The notes under the pieces were generated by a model. That model was not told the origin of the DNA and searched no databases. It was given only the letters and a program-made list of their open reading frames with translations. From Diadema setosum (lineage: Eukaryota; Echinodermata; Echinoidea; Diadematoida; Diadematidae): a stretch of 64,000 nucleotides of DNA. The DNA is taken from positions 5,744,486 to 5,808,485 of the forward strand of contig CM067075.1 of NCBI GenBank assembly GCA_033980235.1, given 5' to 3'. The position numbers were made by a program, and so were the translations under genes. This document shows positions 12,701-24,100 of this stretch, piece by piece. Within the stretch, counting starts at the first letter, position 1, and every line of letters begins with the position of its first letter.

Positions 12701-15700
12701 AGATGAGCGTAACGATACAAATGTACTACTGGCAGTAATGATGGAAGTGATGATGATTTTTATAATGATGATGATACAGATGATGTTTACAATGATGATG
12801 ACGATGTTGACTATGTTGACAATGGTGATGATGATTTTTATAATGACGATGATGATGATGATTTTTATGACAATGAGTATGAAGAAGGGGATAGTGATGA
12901 AGATGAAGATTGCGATGATAGTGCTGATAAAGATGATAAAGATTTTGATTATGAAGCTGATGTAATGCTGCTGATGATAGTGACAGTGACAATGGCTCAC
13001 CTGCATCCCCTATGTCCTCCACAGCACCTCCAAGATCTGCTTGACCTCAACATGAGTGCCTTGGACTGGATGCTGAAGGAGTTCACTGAGGTGAAGGAGC
13101 GAGAGGAGATGCGAAGAATCATCGGCCGGTATGGACTGACCGGAAAGCAGCAGGTCAGATTTACTCTAAATTCTCATCCACATGAAAATCATTCTTTCTC
13201 TGATAGGGCCAAAAATGCTTTGCTTCCTCTTCTTTTGTGCTGCACCTTATTTTGCCTAGAAGTAATTTTCTGGCTTATGTTAATGTCATCAAGTTGTATT
13301 GCTACTCTCATATTAAAAAAAAAAAAAAGAAAAAAAATTGCTGTGCCTACTCATAGACTGAGATATCAGGTTACTTTCTGGCTCTGAAATAACTTGTAAT
13401 GTTTCAGTTTCCTCCTAATAATTTTTCTTTTCTTATCTGAAAGCATTGAATATGTTAGCTTCCAAAATGTTGCCAGTTTGGAGCATATTTCTCTCTAGCT
13501 GTGCTCTGCACATTATTTGCATGGCACAAAACAGGTTGACGTAGAAGGGCAATTCCGCAGTTAGGTGGACATGACATGGATAAAAGAAATGTGCCTCTTT
13601 ATCTTACCTTTTGATCTGGGTATCAACTAATGCCATGGATGTTCACCAATCATTAGGGTCTTTCAAATTCAGTAGATTTCATTTTTCGTATTTATTGATT
13701 TTGCGAGATCTAAAACCATCATTTAAAATGTACATGTGGGACTGGGGACGCTGAAATTCACTTAAATGCAAATTACAGTGGGTTCCTTTGAAATTTTTTC
13801 CTCAAAGTTTTGCTAAAGGGTAAAAGATGAATACATTTAAATACTCCAGAAGTCATGTGACATTTTGTCAATTACAAAAGGGTGAAATGACCTGCGGAAT
13901 TACTCCGGACAAATGTAACGTTACTAACCGTAACGTTACTAACCATGCTTTTGGGGGTCTAGCTAAAAAATTATCGGTCGAACTGCTAAAAAAATTTGCA
14001 TGAACATTTGTCATGATGCAATAATTGAAATTAATGCAACACTTTGTTTGAAGTAACTTGAATTTTTGCACACTTTTTGTTACAAGACATTGATTTTTTT
14101 GTCATGTCCTTTTTTCGTAACGTTACTAACCAGCCCTTTAAGTTGCTATAGCAATTCTAATATTTCTTGGATTGTGTTCATTCTTTTCTGTATCATAAAC
14201 CTGGGAAGGATGAACATGTTTTTGACATAATTTTGACTTGAAATGAATAAATGGTAATTTAGTGGTAAAAACAAATATCTAAATTTGTTCAAATGTAACG
14301 TTACTAACCGCGGAATTGCCCAGAAGTGCTTTGTCATAAGAGTATGGATATATATACTGTATGTAGCTGCCATAAGGTATCACATTGTGAGTTGTCAGTT
14401 TTGCAGAACAGAGTGACTGTGTTTTCTGTGTTGATAACAGTCTTCTAAGGTACAATGTATTTTGAAGTACACTCTGTATCTCATTGAAATGCATGGAGAA
14501 TGATGACAAAAAAGGCCGAATTACAGTGACCCGTGACCTTTGGTCTGGGTAACGATGACAACAACACGGTGAAGCGATAACACTTGATCTGACTCCAGCG
14601 TTTCTTTCTGACAACAAATTGTAGTTAGGGTAAACTGGAAACAATGTCTGGTGGTTGGTTTCTGTGTTTACAGCTGGGTTTTATGTTTACCTGCATAAAA
14701 CCTCCAAATCAATTTGTGTTTCCATAATGAAGACGACACCGAATTTAAAAAAAAAAAAAGGATAGACCAGCAAGCCTGTGTAGTGTGATTTCCAGTGAAG
14801 TGCAGGTCAATAAGTGGAGCATTGCATATTCTATTGATTTCATGCACAAACTATTGCTCTAAATGTCACATTGTTTTCGCTCTTCCTGTATTTCCCATCC
14901 ATCTGTGGATAACAGATCTGTCCTATACGAAACTTATCTGACGGCCAGCGGTGCCGCGTCATCTTTGCCTGGCTGGCGTGGCAGGCACCCCACATGCTAC
15001 TGCTTGACGAACCCACCAACCATCTTGACATCGAGACCATCGATGCCCTTGCCGAAGCCATCAACGGATTTGAGGGCGGCCTGGTGCTGGTCAGTCACGA
15101 CTTCCGACTGATCAACCAGGTGAGAGCCGAGTGTGATCAGATGCTGACAGTTCACCTTGTTTTTGTTTGGTTTTGTTTTATTGCAACTGATTGACAAATT
15201 GCCCTTCATCTGAGTAAATAAACACCACTTATTCAGTACTTTTAGTAAAGGGCATTAAAAAAGTCACGGGCCTGCATAATCTGGTGCAATTCAGATGCAC
15301 AAACTCCTCCATTAAATTAAATTGGTTTTTTGTTATGTTGATATTGTTTTGTTTTGTTGAGAAGCCACAACGCAAGCTGGGCCTCATTTGATGCGAATAT
15401 TGCATTAATGAGAAAACTTTGTGTCACACAACCTTTTTATGGACCGTTTCTAAAATATTCAACCGATGTAAATTTTATATACCAAATTTGACATTCTTTA
15501 CCTCCAACATGAAAGTTTCAATGTTTTAGTACTGTCTTGACTCTTATTAAATATTCCCATACTGAAAACTTTCCGAAGTCTGATCAAGATTGGTGTTACC
15601 TGCCCTGAAGTGAGGTCTTTCAATTCCACTGAGTATATTTGGCAGCTTTTCAATTTCAGTCTTTGTCCAAGACAAAGAATATCCACTGCTGTCACATTAG

Positions 15701-16039
15701 TGTGAAAATATCAGTGCTCACATCAAGGAAATCAAAATTGCCCATTCCAAGTACAATTGTTTTCGATCACAGAATGTACACTCAATGTGCTCATCGAAAG
15801 AGCCAACAGTTAAGTGTGGTGCATGAAGCGTCAGATCCCTTTTTAACCTCTTACACTGATATGAAACAAGGGCTTAGTAAACAACAACAAAATTACACTT
15901 CATGCTGCAGGTTGCGGAGGAGATCTGGGTGTGTGAGAAGCAGACCGTCACCAAGTGGAAGGGGGACATCATCTCGTACAAGAGCGCCCTCAAGGACAGA
16001 ATCATGAAGGAAAATGCCAAGGTGGCTGCCGGAAAATAA
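552..16039 (+). CDS. ABCF2: ABC-F family ATPase, ABCF2 ortholog (12 coding exons, 601 aa)
   Basis: This is a soluble twin-ATPase ABC-F protein without membrane segments. The family is ribosome/translation-associated; the exact role of ABCF2 is less settled. Coding exons: 552-648, 1158-1364, 2183-2371, 4344-4611, 5047-5149, 6328-6423, 6835-6954, 7461-7550, 12215-12388, 13025-13153, 14916-15119, 15911-16039. All introns are GT-AG and the phases close to 1806 nt including TAA. The N-terminus is Lys/Ala-rich ([16 protein letters not shown]). ATPase domain 1 has Walker A GLNGSGKST (97-105), signature FSGG (210-213), Walker B LLLLDEP (230-236) and switch His264. The ABC-F linker follows (about 280-370), containing [18 protein letters not shown]. 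ATPase domain 2 has Walker [10 protein letters not shown] (411-419), signature LSDGQ (498-502), Walker B MLLLDEP (518-524) and His552. Both catalytic Glu residues are present. Human ABCF2 is about 620 aa, and most of the difference is in the N-terminus. The ATG at 552 is the only start giving the basic leader. Intron 8 (4.7 kb) is swollen by three mobile elements. Confidence 0.96.
2775..3635. mobile_element. Pogo/Tigger-like non-autonomous DNA transposon in ABCF2 intron 3
   Basis: The ends are near-perfect inverted repeats, CAGTACTCTCCGCGTAATCG on the left against TATGCGGAGAGTACTG on the right, each flanked by TA. Internal degenerate repeats of the 'AATCGGGTA' type lie near both ends. There is no transposase reading frame. 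CAGT termini with TA duplication are typical of the pogo/Tigger branch of Tc1/mariner; that assignment is inference. Confidence 0.75.
6041..6224. mobile_element. Small CAGTGGAAC...-type MITE in ABCF2 intron 5
   Basis: The left end CAGTGGAACTTCTCTATAAT and the right end TTATAGCAAGGTGTTCCTGTG are imperfect inverted repeats flanked by TA. The element is about 184 bp and non-coding. It resembles the other CAGT-ended elements in this window, but its arms are more diverged. Confidence 0.55.
8635..10055 (+). mobile_element. HINE/Helentron-like non-autonomous element, copy 1 (ABCF2 intron 8)
   Basis: After a short T-run it opens with a palindrome (ATGCCTCCGCCACGAAGTGG, then TGCCGGAGGCAT). A (GTCC)n/(GTAC) microsatellite at 8686-8739 follows. 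The core consists of diverged ~150-bp units, each with an AACTTGGT-like block (near 8786, 8938, 9089, 9241, 9383, 9540) and AGGTCA strings. An A-rich simple tract lies at 9642-9752. It closes with TGGCGGAGGCAT, a GTCGC-CATA-GCGAC hairpin and ATTTCTAGT. There is no protein-coding capacity. The plan matches Helentron-associated elements (DINE-1/mini-me, bivalve pearl): sub-terminal inverted repeat, microsatellite, core repeats, 3' hairpin. Class assignment is inference; the repeat itself is certain because four more copies share both ends. Confidence 0.8.
10211..11290 (+). mobile_element. HINE/Helentron-like element, copy 2 (ABCF2 intron 8)
   Basis: It is in the same orientation as copy 1 and starts about 155 bp after copy 1 ends. 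It has the same palindromic head (ATGCCTCCACCACGAAG), a short (GTCC) tract, AGGTCA-rich core units and the GTCGCCATAGCGAC hairpin before CTAGT. Its first module after the microsatellite (GTCAGTAATGAATTTTGTGG) differs from copy 1 but matches the copy at 42.5-43.8 kb, so it belongs to a second subfamily. Confidence 0.8.
11603..12022. mobile_element. Pogo/Tigger-like MITE (CAGTTGAACCTC ends), ABCF2 intron 8
   Basis: The ends CAGTTGAACCTCTCGTATCC and GGATAAGAGAGGTTCAACTG are inverted repeats and TA sits on both sides. Sub-terminal 'TCCGGATAA' motifs repeat inside. It is 420 bp and non-coding. Confidence 0.78.
12680..12965. repeat. GAT/ATG trinucleotide-rich low-complexity tract
   Basis: A long run of imperfect GAT and ATG triplets lies in ABCF2 intron 9 and ends about 60 bp before the exon at 13025. 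It produces open frames of Met/Ile/Asp on one strand and His/Ile on the other. These are composition artefacts, not genes. Confidence 0.85.
13547..14321. mobile_element. Inverted-repeat element with GTAACGTTAC motifs, ABCF2 intron 10
   Basis: The ends GGGCAATTCCGCAGTTAG and CTAACCGCGGAATTGCCC form an inverted repeat, with AGAA flanking each side as a possible target duplication. The palindromic motif GTAACGTTACTAAC appears several times inside (near 13916, 13930, 14116 and 14295). No coding capacity was found, and I do not recognise the superfamily. Confidence 0.6.
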
Positions 16040-16428
16040 GAAGCTTTTCTGGTACATGATGTGGATAGCTGGTGTTTTTAACCTGTCTCCCCCAAACTAC
16101 TCCAGATATCTGGACGGATAGTTGAATACCTCCTGTGCCATCAATTTACTAACATGACTGTCACAAGCTCTGAAAAATGGATGTGTCTGCACAAAATCTG
16201 CCAAAGCAATTTTGCTTAGGCTGTGTTTTTTTTTTATAGTTTTTTTCATTCTTTTGGGATGTTGTTGTCAAACCCATGAACCGTTATGTATGTCATGAGA
16301 TAAGGGAGCAGTAATTTTTGTCTTGCATTCATTCATGGCAGAACCTGATAATGACAGTGAGTATTGTTTGTTGCCTATCATACAGAGGGCATCATCTCTA
16401 CCTAGACTCGAAAGTTGAAGAATCATTA

Positions 16429-16631
16429 TTAAAGGGATGGTACAGTTTTGGTTTTACTTTGTTAGGATGTCTCAGCCTTTTCAAAACCAACTTTCATCAA
16501 ATAAACTTAGAATTCGTCTTAGAATTTTATGCTTTATAATATTTCATACAGTGGTTTTCAAGTATCTCACAAAAAGTTAAAAGCTGAGTTCTCATCTCAA
16601 CCAATACTACACTTGTATAACATCCCTTTAA
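16429..16631. mobile_element. TTAA-target MITE (AGGGATG ends)
   Basis: It is bounded by TTAA on both sides. The termini AGGGATGGTA and the right-hand ACATCCCT are inverted. It is about 200 bp, non-coding and lies in the probable ABCF2 3' UTR. TTAA duplication plus AG...CT ends fits Kolobok-type elements (inference). Confidence 0.6.
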
Positions 16632-19088
16632 TGCATGACCCTGAGTCATGAATAGGGTTCACAGATTAAGATGGGAATGCAAGGAGTGACTCATATGACA
16701 TACGTACTCTAGAAAATTTGAAGCAATCTTGGCTGCTCTCTTATAGTGAATGCATATTTTTTGATGGAGCAACACTTCAAATGTCTGAATGCAAGGAATG
16801 CAAATGCTGGTTTACACGACAAGCCATATATTATGTTTTTCATGGGTTGAAGTAGTGGGTAGTTGTTTGACGCACAAATAAGATATTTATGAATTGTCAG
16901 CTATAACCTGTCCAAAAAGAGTCCTCTAATTTTCCATCCCAAATTGGGATTTGTTTTGCTACCGTGATAGGATAAGTGTTGCAACTCTGAAACAGAAGCA
17001 GGTGCAAGATTTATTTACATTCATACTCAATGCCAAGCAATAAGTAATGTCTTTAAACCCAAACTACGGACATTCAGACAGCAGGACTATCAGTCCATTC
17101 CATGTACTTGCCTGGGGCAGCCCTTGTTCTGTGTCGGGCAAGTGAAATGTTTGCTTGATAGCTAGGCAACCATTTATCATTCATTCAGTTTCAGTGTGCT
17201 CAAACACACACAAGAAAACAGAAAACACTCAAAAAAAGAACACTCATTTGATATATATGCATTAACCTTTTATGTGTGAATATCATTTCTTCTCTTTTTT
17301 TCTTTGGAAGTGAATGTTCATCAAACCTTCTCATGTGATCAGATGTTTGATGAAAGATTATTCTGTTGCACAGTAGACATCATTTTGATGTTTTGGGGGA
17401 CTGTAAGCTTGTGAAGATGTAAAACGATATGACAGTATGATTTCAGAACCAGGTGGGTGGTCACAACTGACTCTTCTGGTTTGTAATCGACTTTAGGTCA
17501 TACTTGCAACTGAACGTGCAGTTGTATGCACTGCTGTCTGCAAAATAATGTGTTAACTGATCACATCTGGGGGCGATTTCCCTGTTGGATCGCTGTATTA
17601 GGGGACTGTTATTCACAGCCTGTGATCATGTCTGTGATATCGCAACAGTCATCTTACTGGTAATACTTGTCAGGGTCTGCATAAAAGTTGGGTGCATATC
17701 TTCGTCAGCCAAGGCTTGTCAATGAGTGCCTTGGCATCCCTTACGTGAAGTCTCAAGCATAAACATTGTTGATTTTTTTTCCTCTCTCTCTCTATCTCTT
17801 TTTTTTTTTTGGGGGGGGGGAGGTTGTTCTTTCTTTGACTGTGGCACTTTTTCTTCCTGTATAGTAAGGCTCTGTGTGAGAACTTTGATGGCCGTAAATT
17901 GTTTGAGAACTGTATGAGTTTTGGAACATCATGTTTATTTCAGTGTGCAGGAAGGGAAAGTCTGAAGTTTACGGTTGTCATGGTCATTGTTGAGCAGGTG
18001 CGTGTGAACTATTATCCATCAGCAAGGACGGGTATTGAATTTGTATGGAGTGTTGCTGCCCTCACAGAATTTGTGAGCAGATATTATTTTGTGTCACCCC
18101 CAGATGGAAGCATCCCAGATTCGTGATGAATTTGCATTATGTATTTGCCAGAAAGTTAGGTTTGCATGCTTCCTTTATTCATGCTGTTGATTGAATAGTT
18201 ATTTCTTATTCCCTTATCTTTTACTCCCTTGTCTATCGAGACAAAGTGTAGGTGAAGAATTTCTGGGTATTTTATATACGGAAAAGACGACTCCAAGATG
18301 TGTACGATCTCTGAAAAAGTTCTGCTTTTTCGTTTTCCAAAGCAAGTGTGTGCAAGCATATTTTCAGGCATTATGCAAATGTATAGTAGTGGATACATTA
18401 TGTAAATTGCACTGAGTGTATTTATCATATCTATTTAAGAAGCTGATAGATTGTGTAGTCATAATGATAACTTATATTTCTCTGTTATTTCTCATATGTT
18501 GTATAGGTATTATTCTATGTTAATAGGGAGATGGTATATGCATTGGATGAGTTGAAGAAAAAAAAAATTTGAATGGCATCTTGTGAGAATAAATAGAAGA
18601 AAAACATTATCTGTTTGGCTGTGAAACATGAAATTAAGCTTTGATTTACCTGTCCTGTAATGCTGAGACTTAAGTATCATCCACTATACCATTTGCTTGC
18701 CATAGACCACATTTTCGTGGTTGCGGAATACTGCTGAATAAATGGAGAACAGAGTTATGCAATGACAAATCATAACCGAAGACTTTGTAGACTCGATCCC
18801 AGTATCACATAATACTGCTGCTTTTTTTTCTTAATCTTTTGTCGTATCCTACAAATTATCAAGCAACTGCACAATCAATTGTGAATATTATTTTTATAAA
18901 GGTCATGGGTATTTCTTGAAGGGCTTTTTTGGATTAAGCCAACAGCAGAAAACCTAAACCTTTATTGTATGTATCATGAAAGCTAATTACAAACTGAAAA
19001 AAAGAAACATTATTATTACTGAATCATTAAAATTTACAAGAATGTAGACTACGTGATAGCTGTAGTGTCATTTTCTATCCCATGTCCT

Positions 19089-19089
<1 letters not shown>

Positions 19090-19118
<29 letters not shown>
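19090..19118. repeat. (TG)n microsatellite
   Basis: This is an uninterrupted TG dinucleotide run of about 29 bp in intergenic DNA. Confidence 0.95.
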
Positions 19119-19120
<2 letters not shown>

Positions 19121-19662
19121 CGTATACCACTTCTGTATAAAGAGATACTAGTCTGAAACTATATGGTCAACATCACGTGAATGCAAAACTTGACCAGGTT
19201 GATGCCATACCATAAACTTAATATCTTTTTGATAATACAGACACTCAAAATCAAGCACAGTCACAAGTATATTTTTGTTTCTTAGACTTGTATTTACCAG
19301 GGTATATTACAGTTGATCTTTATGCCAACAATATGTGAGAAATGATGCTATACAATGAATACAAATAGGGTGATAAACGAAAACTGGTTGAAATTCACAA
19401 AGGTAGTACGAATCAAATCCCATGTTAAACTTGGCCCATGGACAGAAACAAGGCAGAAACGGGCATACCTGTACATGCTGATGGTAGCACATGTTCTTTA
19501 GTGGATGTCTTTTGGCTGTCCTATTGTCAAAATTTGCATGATGCATGGACTACATATAAGCTACCTTGGTGAATTCCAGGGTATGTGTTCACAAATCTTC
19601 ATTCTCCTCAAATATTTTTCCATGTCGATGTCACATGTACATTTAAATGACCACTCATTTTG

Positions 19663-20028
19663 TTAAAGGGGAAGGCTAGTAACTGATCAGTGGGAATCAG
19701 TGGAAATGCTGGGAGATGATTGTTCCATTCCTTATGGGATTCATTCAAGAGTGCATTGTATATCATATTGTTGTGTGAAAATTATTTGCTTCAGAGTGGT
19801 CTCATATTCAAGTAATGTGCAGTTTAATGCCCCGTCACTGACCAGGGACGCTTACCTGGAAGCATTAAACTGCACATTACTTGAATATGAGACCGTTCTG
19901 AAGCAAATCATTTTCACTCAACAATAAATATACAATGAACTCTTGAATGAATCCCATAAGGATTGGAACAATCATCTCCCAGTATTTCCACTGATTCCCA
20001 CTGATCAGTTACTAGCCTTCCCCTTTAA
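19663..20028. mobile_element. Long near-perfect palindrome/foldback MITE with TTAA borders
   Basis: Two arms of about 165-170 bp, differing at only a few positions, surround a loop of roughly 25 bp near 19835-19860. The outer ends are TTAA+AGGGGAAGGCTAG and CTAGCCTTCCCCT+TTAA. A transcript through it would fold into a long hairpin. It contains no credible gene. Confidence 0.85.
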
Positions 20029-21151
20029 GTGAAGAGAACCAATCCATTAAGGTTAGGACTGAAATGACACATATCTGTGAGTCCTAAAGAAATGGAGGCA
20101 TGGTGCAGACTGATTGGAATTCTTTTCAACGTAGAACAGCAAATGTCTGAAAGCTTGACAGGAGCCTATAAGATAATGTTAATAGTTCTTTATAAATAAT
20201 ACATATTCACATTTCATACATTATGTACATTATACATCAGAAAACATTCAAAGAAAGAAAAAATGCCACTAAAATTTCAAGTACAAAAACTCCCATTTGA
20301 AAAATGTCTCCAACCTATGACGTCAAAAAATGGACGGAATGTTTCATTCAGCTGAAATGTATGAAGGGCCAGTATTTTTTTTTTCTTCCAACTGAAACGC
20401 TCGTGCCGTTACGTACACACAGCCATTACTACACAGCCCCATCAAAGTACAGTGTGGCTGACAATAGACAGTCCAAGGCCTATATGTTTCAAAAAGATAA
20501 GAAAATCATTTGTGCTCATTTCATCACTTATATGAGAACTTTCAGATCAAATAGATAACATGGAAAAAAAAATACATTGATATTTGGAACTGGAAAAACA
20601 CCGGTGTTTTATTGAGCTTTGTGCTAAATAAAATTTGGAAAACAATTTTATTTTTTGCTCTCAAAGAATCTGTATCCTGAATGAATTTAATAAAAACAAG
20701 AGATCAGGATTTTTTGTAGCAAAAGTTTAATGAGCCTAATGATGCACCAAGAGCTATTTTGAGTAATATTCGATGACCATGATAAAGATGGAGCATATGT
20801 CACTTTCATGAAAACTCAAAGAGGAGGTAATTGCAATAAATATGCACATCAAAGATATCGGTGTACATCTTCATGTATTTGACTTTGGTTTTGTTTCTTC
20901 TTTGTTGGTCATTGCAATGGTGTGGAAACCAGTCAGGTGTACATATTCATCAGTACTGGCACTTGCAAACACTCTCCAAGGGGGTAGCTAGATCACGGCC
21001 GGCACTGCTTGCCGTCCACAACGATCAGTCCCGCGACGCAGAAAGTTTGCTTGAAAAGCTACCTCAGCCTCAGCTGATGCAGTGTTCCTTTAGAAGGAGT
21101 GAGCCCTCATTGGACAGATGAAAGAGAGGGTGATGGAGCCGAGGGATGCGG

Positions 21152-24100
21152 TCAGTGCAGAATGAGGTCAGGGTCGTTGGTGAGTGTGTTCATGTGGGAG
21201 ACGCGTTCCTGGATCTTCTCTCCCAGCCGGTTGTATCGCTTCTTGAGGAAGACTTCCAGCTCACTTTCCCTCTTTTCTCTGCCGTACGGACAAACAAACA
21301 AAAATTAAGTTCGTTCAGTTCCACTTAATTTAATTACTGTACTTTATTTATTCAATACATAAAGTAAAGGGAACTTCATATTTGTGCAGTGTTTTCACAT
21401 GTAGCAGATGCATTAATACAGGCAACTATAAAAAAGGTATATTCATTGATGCCATAAAGGACTAAAATGATAGATACATAGTACTAAGGTAAAATTAGAT
21501 TGTAATTCATTAAACAGACAAACGAACCGCAAGTCTGTTAGCATCTAAGCAGGATACACACTAAAAGTCAGTTCAAATAAGGTACATGCATAGATATACT
21601 GGAAATACAGGATGAAAAGGCATGCAGTTGGATTTTGGAAGGACTTCGGAAAAGATGACACACATGCAGCACATTTTCATAGCATGTACACATGGCATGA
21701 CGGTGTATTTTTCTTGCTCATACTACATGCTAGGTGCAGTTTATTGATGAATCAGAAATGGCTCAATATCCACAGAGCTAGAACATCCTATAATACCCCA
21801 TCCTGTTACATCTAATCCTGCCCTATTTTGAAAAAGAAGAGGAAAAGATTAACTGGTAATTAGAGCACGCCCTACATCCTCTTCATTAGATACAAGTGAG
21901 AAAATTAATTGTTTGCAGACATGTCACAAGGAACTAATGTCTGAGTTACTGTCATATTCTGTGGGTACTTCATGCCAAATATGGTCCCTGGGGAGACAAG
22001 ACCTCATATCTCAATTGTCATATTCTAAAAAAAACTCTCAACTCAAGTTTGTTGAATATCAAAATTTTCAATTCAAGAATTTAAAACAATACAATTAAGA
22101 ATGTCATCAAAAACAATGTTTCCACATTATCTGACATTGAGATGTTGTTTTGCAAAAATATTGTAAACATGAACTTGCTCTCCTGAGCAAGTTTACTTGC
22201 TCCCCTGAAAATTCATGTTTTTTGGATACGAGGTCTTGTCACCCCAGGAATGATATGTACATGCATGTGACTCAAGAATGCATGTACAGTGAAACCTGTC
22301 TATAACAGCCACCCAAGGAAGACAAAAAAAAAAAGATTGTTATAGACAGGTGGCTGCTACAGACAGAGCTAGAACATCCTATAATACCCCATCCTGTTAC
22401 ATCTAATCCTGCCCTATTTTGAAAAAGAAGAGGAAAAGATTAACTGGTAATTAGAGCACGCCCTACATCCTCTTCATTAGATACAAGTGAGAAAATTAAT
22501 TGTTTGCAGACATGTCACAAGGAACTAATGTCTGAGTTACTGTCATATTCTGTGGGTACTTCATGCCAAATATGGTCCCTGGGGAGACAAGACCTCATAT
22601 CTCAATTGTCATATTCTAAAAAAAACTCTCAACTCAAGTTTGTTGAATATCAAAATTTTCAATTCAAGAATTTAAAACAATACAATTAAGAATGTCATCA
22701 AAAACAATGTTTCCACATTATCTGACATTGAGATGTTGTTTTGCAAAAATATTGTAAACATGAACTTGCTCTCCTGAGCAAGTTTACTTGCTCCCCTGAA
22801 AATTCATGTTTTTTGGATACGAGGTCTTGTCACCCCAGGAATGATATGTACATGCATGTGACTCAAGAATGCATGTACAGTGAAACCTGTCTATAACAGC
22901 CACCCAAGGAAGACAAAAAAAAAAAGATTGTTATAGACAGGTGGCTGCTACAGACAGGTTCTTTAACACGCTTTTTCTCTCAGAGGGAGTTCTTTTTAGT
23001 GGTCGTATGCGGCAGGTGGCCGCTATAGACAGGTGGTCGCTGAGACAGGTTTGACTGTACGATTCAAACATGTTGCCTTCAAAACATGACTACATTAACT
23101 ATGAAATAGAAGTATGCTAACTCACCTTGGAACTGGTCCATTGCTTGAGACAGGGTTGTTGTGTGTGGGGAGCTTGGTACCAAATGGAAACTCTTCACTG
23201 TAATGACAACAGAGAAAGTAATCATCCTTAACTTCAGAATACAAAAATATTTGCTTTCAGCACTCCTATACCCATTCATATTTTTGCTGGTGAAGTTGTG
23301 GTAATTGATAAAAGCAAGTCAAAAACTAAAACATAATTCAACTTACGATCAACTAAGATCCATGTAGGAATCAAGACTAGCTCTTGAGTTTTCCATTTCA
23401 ATTTGAATGTGATTCCATATTCACAAAGGCTGAGTCTGTCTTACGTAGAACAAGGCACAGGTACTTGCATTTGTATACATATCATTGGACATTCATAACT
23501 TACAGAGATTGTATGGCAGCAATACGGAAACCTTTTTGTTTTTATAGTGTACACACTGTGTGTCACATGTAAATGTGACCGAAGTATTAATTTTTTTTTT
23601 CAGCCGGCATTCAACCAATGAAGCCGACATTCCATCGTACACTACCTACACAAAGTATAAAACAACCAAGCTAAAGATGTGTCACACTAAATTATCAACC
23701 CTTTGAGGTACGCCCCAGTTGACTGGCAATAGTCAGCTAAGGGTATCAACCTGGCATATTTATCACGCCATATGAGAAGAAGTACTATAGAAGACAACTT
23801 GCTGCCCTAAACCAATCTTGTAGACTCACCTATCAGGTGTTTGTTGCACCTCTGGTGTCTGTGGTGCATTGATAAGGGGAAACTCTGCGTTCACCATGCT
23901 GGGGGTCAAGGTTACTTCTGGAATCACTTCTTTGGTCTGCGGTTCCTCACCATCCCTAGAAATGACAGAAAATAATCTCATGAGTTCACCACAAAACTGT
24001 AGCTTCACCAGAAGTGTATTCTCATGGTCTGACATACATTAATTCCAGTATAGCTGGAATGAAAACAAACAGCTTGCCTGTACAGAACATGCGTGAAGCT

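Larger units (their letters stand above)
16040..20600. other. 3' UTR/intergenic region between the convergent ABCF2 and CFAP221 genes
   Basis: No conserved exon is visible on either strand. The first canonical plus-strand poly(A) signal after the ABCF2 stop is AATAAA at 16500-16505, inside the small element at 16429-16631. A further AATAAA lies at 18589-18594. Minus-strand AATAAA signals for CFAP221 occur near 20608-20613 and 20647-20652. Otherwise there are simple repeats and the 19.7-20.0 kb palindrome. Confidence 0.6.

Noticed and set aside
12698..13022. Open frames rich in Met, Ile, Asp or His on both strands
   Set aside because: They are by-products of the GAT/ATG trinucleotide tract and lie within an intron.
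21913..22689. Two identical 61-codon frames as a gene pair
   Set aside because: They are the same intronic sequence duplicated by the 591-bp tandem event, with no coding signature.
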